Shown here: positions 16,767-23,590 of the stretch, in pieces
Position numbering within the stretch: the stretch's first letter is position 1
Layout of the letters: every line of letters begins with the position of its first letter
Assembly: GCF_014647915.1 (NCBI RefSeq)
Contig: NZ_BMQC01000006.1
Span: 124,001 to 188,000 of the forward strand
From: Pilimelia terevasa
GTDB taxonomy: Bacteria; Actinomycetota; Actinomycetes; Mycobacteriales; Micromonosporaceae
Reading direction: 5' to 3'
Length of the DNA stretch: 64,000 nucleotides
The notes under the pieces: model-generated
Told to the model about the DNA's origin: nothing
What the model saw: only the letters and a program-made list of their open reading frames with translations
Database searches by the model: none
Program-made: the position numbers and the translations under genes

Positions 16767-17948
16767 ATGAACTCCGGCATGGCAGTCATCGGTGCGATGG
16801 CGCGGGCGTGCGCGCACGAGATGGTCGACGTCCTGGCCGCCGCGCTGCACGACGAGCTGGGCGTCACCGCCGTCGAGCTGCTGCTCGCCGACTACCAGCT
16901 CGTCACCCTGCTGCCGGTCCTGGACCCGGCCGGGCCGGCCGCGCCGCTGACCGGCGGCCCGGCCGCCGGGTGCTTCACCCAGCAGGAGCCCGTCGCGGAC
17001 GGCACCGACCTGTACGTGCCGGTCAGCATCCGCGGCGACCGCCACGGCGTGCTGCGCGCCACGCTGCCGGACGCCGGGGCGCTCGCCCGGCACAGCGCCA
17101 CGCTCGCCGAGGTGGCCACGGTGCTCGCGCACATGCTGCCGGCCGCCGACCGGGCCACCGACCGCTACGACCGGGTCCGCCGCACCCGGCGCCTCACCCT
17201 GGCCGCCGAGATGCAGTGGGCGCTGCTGCCGGGCCGGAGCTGCCGGACCGCCACGCTGGACTTCGCCGGTCAGTTGGAGCCGGCGTACGCGGTGCGCGGC
17301 GACGGGTTCGACTGGTCCGACGACCACGACCGGTTCACGGTCACGGTGACCAACGGCATGGGTACCGGCATGGAGGCGGCGACGCTGACCACGGTGGCGA
17401 TCACCGCGCTGCGCAACGCCCGCCGCGCGGGCCTGAGTCTCGTCGACCAGGCCAGCCTGGCCGACCAGGCGCTGTACAGCCAGTTCCGCGGCGAGCTGCA
17501 CCTGTCGACGCTGCTGCTGCAACTGGACCCGCACACCGGCCAGGTGACCTTCATCGACGCCGGCTCGCCGGTGGTCCTGCTGCTGCGGGCCGGCGACCTC
17601 GACGTCGTCGAGCTGGCCCCGCAGCCGCCGCTGGGCGCGCAGGACGGCACCGAGTACACCGCGCAGCACGTCTGGCTGACCCCGGGCGACCGGCTGATCG
17701 TGGTCAGCGACGGCGTGACCGAGCTGCGCGGCGGCGACGGCAACCGGTACGCCGAGCGGGCGCTCCAGCGCGCCCTGCGCCGCACCCGCGCCATGGCCCC
17801 CCTGGACGCGGTCCGCACGGTGGTGGGCGACCTGCTCACCCACCACGGCACCTCGCCGCTGGACGACGACGCTGTCGTGACCTGTCTGGACTGGTACGGG
17901 CCGCGGCCGCCGATCGCGCCGGAGGCGGATGTCCGCGCGCTGTCCTGA
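16767..17948 (+). CDS. SpoIIE-type PP2C phosphatase, active site altered
   Basis: A 393-residue protein: an N-terminal GAF-like domain (about 1-130), then a SpoIIE/PP2C domain (about 150-390). Such phosphatases usually dephosphorylate anti-anti-sigma proteins in partner switching. Homologues carry GDxFD and then a FDGMGHG metal motif. Here GDGFDW is present, but the second motif reads VTNGMGTGMEA, with N196 in place of the metal-binding Asp and Thr for His. The C-terminal DDDAVVTCLDW Asp is intact. Catalysis may be weakened or lost. ATG 16767 follows a GGCGGGAG site. The operator-like palindromes lie upstream. Confidence 0.85.
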   Translation: MNSGMAVIGAMARACAHEMVDVLAAALHDELGVTAVELLLADYQLVTLLPVLDPAGPAAPLTGGPAAGCFTQQEPVADGTDLYVPVSIRGDRHGVLRATLPDAGALARHSATLAEVATVLAHMLPAADRATDRYDRVRRTRRLTLAAEMQWALLPGRSCRTATLDFAGQLEPAYAVRGDGFDWSDDHDRFTVTVTNGMGTGMEAATLTTVAITALRNARRAGLSLVDQASLADQALYSQFRGELHLSTLLLQLDPHTGQVTFIDAGSPVVLLLRAGDLDVVELAPQPPLGAQDGTEYTAQHVWLTPGDRLIVVSDGVTELRGGDGNRYAERALQRALRRTRAMAPLDAVRTVVGDLLTHHGTSPLDDDAVVTCLDWYGPRPPIAPEADVRALS

Positions 17949-17996
17949 GTGCCCGCCGCCCGTCCGGCGGCGGGTTGGCGCGGCACCCGCCGAATG

Positions 17997-18010
17997 TTGC
18001 ACTATGGCAA
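17997..18010. promoter_or_regulatory. Third operator-like site, between convergent genes
   Basis: TTGCACTATGGCAA, embedded in a 19-base stretch matching the one at 16624-16642 at all but one base. It lies between the 3' ends of the phosphatase gene and marR, an odd place for an operator. Either it serves the receiver-phosphatase gene 560 bases on, or it is a leftover of the promoter before marR occupied the gap. Confidence 0.4.
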
Positions 18011-18075
18011 GTGTGGAACCGGAGCCCAGCCCGCCCGCCGCGCCGGGGGCGGGCGGCGGCCGACCCGCGGGCGGG

Positions 18076-18528
18076 TCACGCCAGCCGGCGCTGCCGGCCG
18101 TCGGCCGACCGCAGCGCCGGCCGCATGGTCAGCCCGATCTGCCCGTCGTCGGCCAGCACCCGCGCGATCCCCTCGCGCCGGTGCGCCCGCAGGCCGGCCA
18201 GCAGCCGGCGGCCGTCCCCCGACAGGCTCAGCACCACCTCGCGGCGGTTGTCCTCCCGCGGGTGCCGCTCGATGAGGCCGGTGGCCTCCAGGCGGTCGCA
18301 CAGCCGGCTGGTGGAGGACATCGCGGTGAACAGCAGCTCGGCGAGCCTGCCCAGGTTGAGCGCGCCGTGGCGGTCGATCGCCGTCAGCGCCTGGAACTGG
18401 AGGTGCGAGAGCCGGGGGGAGGTCGCCTCCCGGGCGCGGTCGGTGTACTCCATGACGAGGTCGGCCAGGACGTCCACGCTGTCGGCGTCGGGCCCGGCGA
18501 CGGGCCTCCGACGACCAACCTGCGGCAT
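18076..18528 (-). CDS. MarR-family transcriptional regulator
   Basis: A 150-residue winged-helix regulator. The DNA-binding core is RLSHLQFQALTAIDRHGALN, LGRLAELLFTAMSSTSRLCD (recognition helix) and RLEATGLIERHPREDNRREV (wing), at about 40-105. Flanking helices make the dimer interface. ATG 18528 is preferred to GTG 18537 because GAGGAAGG sits about ten bases upstream. It diverges from the receiver-phosphatase gene across 45 bases and converges on the first phosphatase. It carries no conspicuous cysteine sensor pair, so the inducer is unknown. It is the natural candidate to bind the TTGC..TATGGCAA sites of this block. Confidence 0.88.
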   Translation of the reverse strand: MPQVGRRRPVAGPDADSVDVLADLVMEYTDRAREATSPRLSHLQFQALTAIDRHGALNLGRLAELLFTAMSSTSRLCDRLEATGLIERHPREDNRREVVLSLSGDGRRLLAGLRAHRREGIARVLADDGQIGLTMRPALRSADGRQRRLA

Positions 18529-18573
18529 GAGACGCACCCTTCCTCACCGACACTGCCGGGTTCAGTATCCGGC

Positions 18574-19791
18574 ATGGCGGGGCCGCCCGCGACCGATGCC
18601 CCGACACGGCACCCCGGCGGCCCCCCGCAGGCCGCCGACGGCGGGCGCGAACTGCGCCTGCTGCTGGTCGAGGACGACGCCGGGGACGCCCTGCTGCTGC
18701 GCGAACTGCTGGCCGACAGCGGACTGCCGGCGGCGGTCACCTGGGTGCGGACCCTGGCCGCCGCGCGGGCGGCGCTGCCCGCCGGCGCCGACTGCGTCCT
18801 ACTCGACCTGCACCTGCCCGACGGCCGCGGCCTGGCCGCCCTGCCGGCGGTCCTGGACGCCGCGCCGGACGTGCCGCTGATCGTGGTCACCGGCCTGCAC
18901 GACGAGGCGGCCGGGGCCGGCGCGGTGGCCGCGGGCGCGCAGGACTACCTGGTCAAGGGACAGATCGACACCTCGACGCTGGCGCGCGCCGTCCGGTACG
19001 CCGTCGAGCGCAAGCGCGCCGAGAGCGCGACGGTGCGCCTGCTGGAGAGCCAGCGGCGGGCCGCCGAGAACGCCCGCCTGGAGCGCGGCCTGCTGCCGGA
19101 GCCGATCGTCCGGGACCCGGCCCTGCGGGTCGCGGTCCGGTACCAGCCCGGCCGGCAGCGGGCGCTGCTCGGCGGCGACTTCTACGACCTGGTGCAGCAG
19201 CCCGACGGGACGGTCCGGGCGCTGGTCGGCGACGTGTCGGGGCACGGGCCGGACGAGGCGGCCGTCGGCGTCTGCCTGCGCATCTGCTGGCGGACCGCCG
19301 TCCTGGCCGGGCTGGACGACCTGGCCGCGCTGGACCTGCTCGACCAGGTGCTGCGCGCCGAGCGCCCGACGCCGCAGATGTACACGACCGTGTGCCTGAC
19401 CAGCATCGACGCCGACCGGGCCGGCGCCGCCGTGCTGTGCGCCGGGCACCCGCCGCCGCTGCTGCTCGACGGAGGCGCCGCCGCCGTCGCGCTGCGCCAC
19501 CAGCCGCCGGTCGGCCTGCTGCGCGGCCCCGTCGCCCGGCGCCCCGGCACGCGGATCGCGCTGCCGCCCGGGGCGGAGCTGCTGCTGTACACCGACGGCC
19601 TCGTCGACGGCCGGGTCGGCGACGGCGACGAGCGGCTGGGCATCGACGGGCTTGCCGGTATCGTGTCGCTGCTGCACCAGCGCGAGACCCGCCGACCCCT
19701 GGTGGACGCCGTGGTGGACGCGGTGACGGCCGCCGACGGCGGCCGGCTGGCCGACGACCTGGCCCTGGTGCACGTGAGATGGAGCGCATGA
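18574..19791 (+). CDS. Response regulator fused to SpoIIE/PP2C phosphatase (RsbU/RssB-like)
   Basis: A 405-residue output protein. The receiver domain occupies about 27-145, with phosphoacceptor D78 in LLDLHLP, acidic pair VEDDAGD and the conserved Lys in YLVKG. A short coiled linker RLLESQRRAAENARLERGLL leads to a PP2C domain with intact metal motifs LLGGDFYDLV and VGDVSGHGPDEAA, plus LYTDGLVDGR and the closing DDLALVHVRW. Phosphorylation from the adjacent kinase would switch the phosphatase, which would act on an anti-anti-sigma factor not found in this window. Its stop overlaps the kinase start (ATGA). Confidence 0.92.
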   Translation: MAGPPATDAPTRHPGGPPQAADGGRELRLLLVEDDAGDALLLRELLADSGLPAAVTWVRTLAAARAALPAGADCVLLDLHLPDGRGLAALPAVLDAAPDVPLIVVTGLHDEAAGAGAVAAGAQDYLVKGQIDTSTLARAVRYAVERKRAESATVRLLESQRRAAENARLERGLLPEPIVRDPALRVAVRYQPGRQRALLGGDFYDLVQQPDGTVRALVGDVSGHGPDEAAVGVCLRICWRTAVLAGLDDLAALDLLDQVLRAERPTPQMYTTVCLTSIDADRAGAAVLCAGHPPPLLLDGGAAAVALRHQPPVGLLRGPVARRPGTRIALPPGAELLLYTDGLVDGRVGDGDERLGIDGLAGIVSLLHQRETRRPLVDAVVDAVTAADGGRLADDLALVHVRWSA

Positions 19792-21362
19792 CGATGGCGA
19801 CGCCGATGACGGCGCAGCAGTGGTTCGGCCGGCTGCTGGCCGTCTTCGGCGTCCTCGTCGCCGCGGGCGTCGGCGCCGGCTGGTACGTGCTGGCGCGCAC
19901 GGACGCCACCACCCGGATCCTGGTCGACGACGTGGCGCTGGGCCGCGCGGCGGCCGGCGAGCAGCGCTCGGCGCTGCTGGACCAGGAGACCGGCATCCGC
20001 GGCTACCTGCTCAGCCGCGACCGGACGTTCCTGGCCCCGTACGAGGCCGGGCTCGCGCGGCAGGACCAGGCGGCGCGGAACCTGCGCCGCCACCTCGGCC
20101 GGCACCTGTCCCTGGAGGACGAGCTGTCGGCCGTCGAGCGGACGTCCGCGGCGTGGCGCGACAGCTACGCCGGGCCGGTTCACGAGGGCGCGCCGGCCCC
20201 GGACGCGGCCGCGGGCAGGGCCCGCTTCGAGGACATCCGCGCCGCCGTGGCCGCGCTGGACCGCGAGCTGCTGGCCTTCCGCGACGCCCAGCGGCACACC
20301 CTGGACCGCCAGGCGTACTGGCGGGCGGTCGTCTTCGGCGCCGTCGCCGCGCTGGTCGTCGGCGCCTGCGCCGCGCTGGCCTTCGGCCTGCACCGCGGCA
20401 TCGTGGGGCCCCTGCGCCGGCTCGGCGCCGACACCCGGGCGGTGCTGGACCGGGACACCTTCGACCACCGGGTCAGCGCGGGCGGGACCGCCGAGCTGCG
20501 GCAGCTCGGGGCGGACGTCGACGCGATGCGGCAGCGGATCGTGGCCGAGCTGACGACCGCGCGCGCGGCGCGCGACGAACTGGAGCGGAGCGCGACGGAG
20601 CTGCGCCGCTCGAACGCCGAGCTGGAGCAGTTCGCGTACGTCGCCTCCCACGACCTGCAGGAGCCCCTGCGCAAGATCACCTCGTTCTGCCAGCTTCTCC
20701 AGCGGCGCTACGACGACCTGCTCGACGACCGGGGCCGGCAGTACATCGCCTTCGCCGTCGACGGGGCCTCCCGCCTCCAGGTCCTGATCAACGACCTGCT
20801 GCGGTTCTCCCGGGTGGGCCGGATGTACAGCGGCCGGGCGCCGGTGGACCTCGCGGCGGCACTCGCGGCGGCGCAGCGGCACGTCCAGGCGATGTACGAC
20901 GAGAGCGGCGCCCAGACGACGGTGCGGGTCCCGCTGCCGACGGTCACCGGCGACGTGACGCTGCTGACGATGCTGTTCCAGAACCTCGTCCACAATGCGA
21001 TCAAGTTCGCCGAGCCCGGCGTGCCGCCCCGGATCGAGATCGACTGCGTGCGGCACGACGACGAGTACGAGATCGCCGTGTCCGACAACGGGATCGGCGT
21101 GGCGCCGGAGTTCGCCGAGAAGGTGTTCGTCATCTTCCAGCGCCTGCACACCCGGGAGGCGTACCCGGGCACGGGCATCGGCCTGGCCATCTGCAAGAAG
21201 GTGGTCGAGTACCACAGCGGCAGGATCTGGGTGGATCCGGCGCATACTGGAGGCACCTGTATCCGCTTCACCCTGCCCGCGCCGGGTGAGGACACGTCAG
21301 CGGGCGAGTCCGCCGCCGGAGCGTCCCTGGGCGCCCCCGCGACACCGACAAGGATTGAGTGA
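19788..21362 (+). CDS. CHASE3-HAMP sensor histidine kinase
   Basis: A 524-residue membrane kinase. The first membrane helix is at about 12-35, an extracellular CHASE3-type helical domain (LLDQETGIRGYLLSRDRTFL) runs to about 175, and the second helix is at about 180-203. HAMP follows, then the dimerisation/phosphoacceptor helix FAYVASHDLQEPLRK with H288, and an HATPase domain with N-box NLVHNAIKFAEPG and G-boxes DNGIGVAPEF and GTGIGLAICKKV. This phytochrome/Cph1-like kinase class usually signals to single-domain Rcp1-like receivers, as encoded next. It is translationally coupled on both sides (ATGA before, GTGATG after). Confidence 0.95.
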   Translation: MTMATPMTAQQWFGRLLAVFGVLVAAGVGAGWYVLARTDATTRILVDDVALGRAAAGEQRSALLDQETGIRGYLLSRDRTFLAPYEAGLARQDQAARNLRRHLGRHLSLEDELSAVERTSAAWRDSYAGPVHEGAPAPDAAAGRARFEDIRAAVAALDRELLAFRDAQRHTLDRQAYWRAVVFGAVAALVVGACAALAFGLHRGIVGPLRRLGADTRAVLDRDTFDHRVSAGGTAELRQLGADVDAMRQRIVAELTTARAARDELERSATELRRSNAELEQFAYVASHDLQEPLRKITSFCQLLQRRYDDLLDDRGRQYIAFAVDGASRLQVLINDLLRFSRVGRMYSGRAPVDLAAALAAAQRHVQAMYDESGAQTTVRVPLPTVTGDVTLLTMLFQNLVHNAIKFAEPGVPPRIEIDCVRHDDEYEIAVSDNGIGVAPEFAEKVFVIFQRLHTREAYPGTGIGLAICKKVVEYHSGRIWVDPAHTGGTCIRFTLPAPGEDTSAGESAAGASLGAPATPTRIE

Positions 21363-21823
21363 TGAGCGAAGACAACCAGCAGCCGATCGTGGTGCTCCTG
21401 GTGGAGGACGACCCGGGCGACGAGATGATGACCCGGGAGGCATTCGACGAGAACAAGGTCGCCAACGACCTGCGGGTGGTCCGCGACGGCGAGGAGGCGC
21501 TGGACTTCCTGTACCGGCGCGGCGCCCACGTCGGCGCCCCCCGCCCCGACCTGATCCTGCTGGACCTCAACCTGCCCAAGTACGACGGACGGGAGATCCT
21601 GGCCCAGCTCAAGGGCGACGAGGACCTGCGCTCGATCCCGATCGTCGTGCTGACGACGTCCAAGGCCGAGGAGGACATCGTCCGCAGCTACCGGCTGCAC
21701 GCCAACGCCTACGTGACCAAGCCGGTCGACTTCGTCCAGTTCATCGACGTGGTCCGGCAGATCGACAACTTCTTCGTGGCCGTGGTGAAGCTCCCCGGGC
21801 GCGGCGGCCCGCTGCCCGGCTGA
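21362..21823 (+). CDS. Single-domain response regulator (Rcp1-like)
   Basis: A 153-residue receiver without output domain: VLLVEDDPGDEMMTREAF, phosphoacceptor D68 in LILLDLNLPKYDG, the switch threonine in VVLTTSKAEED, and K in YVTKPVDF. The long beta4-alpha4 and the C-terminal helix FIDVVRQIDNFFVAVVKLP match cyanobacterial Rcp1-type receivers that pair with phytochrome-like kinases. ATG 21362 overlaps the kinase stop. It may act as phosphate sink or shuttle between the kinase and the receiver-phosphatase fusion. Confidence 0.93.
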   Translation: MSEDNQQPIVVLLVEDDPGDEMMTREAFDENKVANDLRVVRDGEEALDFLYRRGAHVGAPRPDLILLDLNLPKYDGREILAQLKGDEDLRSIPIVVLTTSKAEEDIVRSYRLHANAYVTKPVDFVQFIDVVRQIDNFFVAVVKLPGRGGPLPG

Positions 21824-21838
21824 GCCGCCGCGGCGGAA

Positions 21839-21870
21839 ACGGTCCGGCCGCGGGTGCGCGGCCGGACCGT
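21839..21870. terminator. 13-bp hairpin between convergent operon ends
   Basis: Inverted repeat with arms 21839-21851 (ACGGTCCGGCCGC) and 21858-21870, and a six-base loop, just after the receiver stop. It can end transcription of the kinase operon and possibly, on the other strand, the sigma gene. Confidence 0.7.
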
Positions 21871-21871
21871 G

Positions 21872-21928
21872 GCTCAGGCAGGGGTACCGCTTCAGGGGGA
21901 CTGCCGCTCAGGCGGGGGACCGCTCAGG
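21872..21928. repeat. Short tandem repeats, period 16-17 bases
   Basis: Three imperfect units, GCTCAGGCAGGGGTACC, GCTTCAGGGGGACTGCC and GCTCAGGCGGGGGACC, run from 21872 to 21921, and a partial fourth GCTCAGG covers the sigma gene stop codon. Role unknown. Confidence 0.6.
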
Positions 21929-22721
21929 TGAGCGCGCCGCGCAGCGTGCCCAGCGCGCGGGCCAGCAGCCGCGACACGTGCATCTGGGAGACGCCGATCT
22001 CGGCGGCGATCTGCGACTGGGTCATGTTGCCGTAGAACCGCATCACGATGATCTTCTGCTCGCGGGGGTCGAGCTGGGACAGCGCCGGGCCGAGGGTCGC
22101 CCGCAGGTCGGCGGCGGCGTACTCGTCCGAGGGCTCCGGCAGGGTGTCGCCCAGCTCGCCGCCGCTGTCGGCGGCGCCGCCCAGCGGGGTCGACAGCGAG
22201 ACGGCGTTGTAGGCGTGCGCGGCCTCCAGGGCCTCCAGCACGTCCTCGTCGCCCACGCTGAGGTGCTCGGCGATGTCGGTGACCGTCGGCGACCGGCCCA
22301 GGCTCTGGGTCAGCGCGCCGCGCGCCTCGGCGATCTGGAGCCGCAGCTCCTGCAGCCGCCGCGGCACCCGCACGTCCCACGTGCGGTCGCGGAAGTGCCG
22401 CTTGATCTCGCCGACGATGGTCGGGATGGCGAACCCGGCGAAGTCGACCCCGCGGCCGGGGTCGAACCGGTCGACGGCCTTGATCAGGCCGACGGTCGCC
22501 ACCTGGATCAGGTCGTCGGTGTTCTCGCCCCGGTTCGTGAACCGCAGCGCCAGCTTGCGGGCCAGCGGCATCCACGACTCGATGACGGTGTCGCGGACCT
22601 TCGCCCGGGACGGGTGCTGGGCCGGCAGGGACGCCAGCAGGGCCAACCGCTCACGGGAGACGCTGTCGAACTCGGTCTCCGCGTGGGCCGGGGTCGTACG
22701 GGTGTGCACAGACGTGCTCAT
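21924..22721 (-). CDS. RNA polymerase sigma factor, SigB/SigF/SigG family
   Basis: A 265-residue alternative sigma factor of the stress/sporulation group. Region 2 is SWMPLARKLALRFTNRGENTDD, LIQVATVGLIKAVDRFDPGRG and FAGFAIPTIVGEIKRHFRD (about 50-115). Region 3 reads TQSLGRSPTVTDIAEHL. Region 4 ends with LDPREQKIIVMRFYGNMTQS and the helix-turn-helix AEIGVSQMHVSRLLARAL. ATG 22721 has AGGAGG six bases upstream. Such factors are normally held by an anti-sigma kinase and freed by a SpoIIE-type phosphatase acting on the antagonist. Two phosphatases lie next door, but no anti-sigma or antagonist gene is in view. A degenerate operator-like site lies in its 5' region. Confidence 0.95.
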   Translation of the reverse strand: MSTSVHTRTTPAHAETEFDSVSRERLALLASLPAQHPSRAKVRDTVIESWMPLARKLALRFTNRGENTDDLIQVATVGLIKAVDRFDPGRGVDFAGFAIPTIVGEIKRHFRDRTWDVRVPRRLQELRLQIAEARGALTQSLGRSPTVTDIAEHLSVGDEDVLEALEAAHAYNAVSLSTPLGGAADSGGELGDTLPEPSDEYAAADLRATLGPALSQLDPREQKIIVMRFYGNMTQSQIAAEIGVSQMHVSRLLARALGTLRGALT

Positions 22722-22757
22722 CAGTCCTCCTGGTGTACCGGTGGGCTGCGCGCTCGC

Positions 22758-22771
22758 TTAACTTATGGCAA
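22758..22771. promoter_or_regulatory. Degenerate fourth operator-like site upstream of the sigma gene
   Basis: TTAACTTATGGCAA shares 10 of 14 positions with TTGCACTATGGCAA, including the whole right half TATGGCAA. It lies 37 bases before the sigma start codon, where a repressor could act. Confidence 0.3.
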
Positions 22772-22802
22772 AGGTCTAACCAAAGTCTAGCCGTTCATCC
22801 GG

Positions 22803-22831
22803 TTGACTTTGACTGATCGTATCTGTATAGC
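22803..22831 (+). promoter_or_regulatory. Sigma-70/HrdB-type promoter
   Basis: TTGACT (22803-22808), a 17-base spacer and TATAGC (22826-22831) form one of the best vegetative promoter matches in the window. It would drive the short upstream ORF and the Tat-exported SGNH hydrolase; the messenger start would fall near 22838. Confidence 0.6.
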
Positions 22832-22843
22832 GGAGGTCCCTCT

Positions 22844-22891
22844 ATGAGGCAGGTCACTGGCCTATTAGTACAATTGCCGCGAAACAGCTAG
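22844..22891 (+). CDS. 15-residue upstream ORF in a 5' leader
   Basis: ATG 22844 preceded by CGGAGG (22831-22836) encodes MRQVTGLLVQLPRNS and stops with TAG, 20 bases before the GTG of the SGNH gene. It lies just inside the predicted transcript. Its ribosome site and spacing are good, so it is probably translated. It may regulate the downstream gene in cis, but I recognise no known leader peptide class. Confidence 0.45.
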   Translation: MRQVTGLLVQLPRNS

Positions 22892-22911
22892 CACCCGTCG
22901 TGGAGGAACAC

Positions 22912-23586
22912 GTGAGTTGGACACGGCGGCGCCTGCTCACCGCCCTCGGCGGCGGTACCGGCGCCCTCCTGCTGCCCGCCGGGGCGGCCGCCGCGGACGC
23001 GCCCGTACGGATCATGGCCCTCGGCGACTCGCTGACCTCCGGCACCGGCTCCTCCGACGGGACCGGCTGGCGGCGGTACCTGGCCGCCCTGCTCACGCCC
23101 GTGCGCGACGTCGCCTTCGTCGGCTCCCGCCGCGGCGTCGACTCCCCCGACCACGAGGGCCACCCCGGCCTCCGGCTCGCCCAGGCCGCCGACCGGGCGC
23201 CCGACTGGCTCGCCGCCGCGGCGCCGGAGCTGGTTTTGCTGCACCTGGGGACCAACGACATGAAGATCGCCGGCCGCGAGCGCGGCGCCACCGCCCGCCT
23301 CGCCGGCCTCCTGGCGACGCTGTGGCGGGCCGCGCCCGACGCGCTGGTACTCGTGTCCACGCTGGTGGGCTCGCCCGCGCCGGCGGTCCAGCGCCGGATC
23401 GCCGCCTACAACGCGACGATCCCCGGCCTCGTCGCGGCCAGCTACGGGCGCGCGGCGCTGGTCCGGATGGACGCCGTCGACCCGGCGGTCCACCTCGGCG
23501 ACAACCTGCACCCCAACGACCTCGGGTACGCGGCGATGGCCGACTGCTGGAACGCCGTCCTCGCGCCGCTGCTGGCCCCGCGCTAG
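22912..23586 (+). CDS. Tat-exported SGNH/GDSL hydrolase
   Basis: A 224-residue esterase-like enzyme. GTG 22912 follows GGAGG by five bases and opens SWTRRRLLTALGGG, a twin-arginine signal with cleavage after AAAA near residue 28. The core shows MALGDSLTSG (S40), HLGTNDMK and GDNLHPNDLGY (Asp/His of the triad). It resembles the SGNH enzyme at 15 kb in core motifs but lacks that protein's C-terminal extension. The likely job is ester cleavage on an envelope or extracellular substrate. It converges on smc with a four-base gap. Confidence 0.88.
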   Translation: MSWTRRRLLTALGGGTGALLLPAGAAAADAPVRIMALGDSLTSGTGSSDGTGWRRYLAALLTPVRDVAFVGSRRGVDSPDHEGHPGLRLAQAADRAPDWLAAAAPELVLLHLGTNDMKIAGRERGATARLAGLLATLWRAAPDALVLVSTLVGSPAPAVQRRIAAYNATIPGLVAASYGRAALVRMDAVDPAVHLGDNLHPNDLGYAAMADCWNAVLAPLLAPR

Positions 23587-23590
23587 CCGG

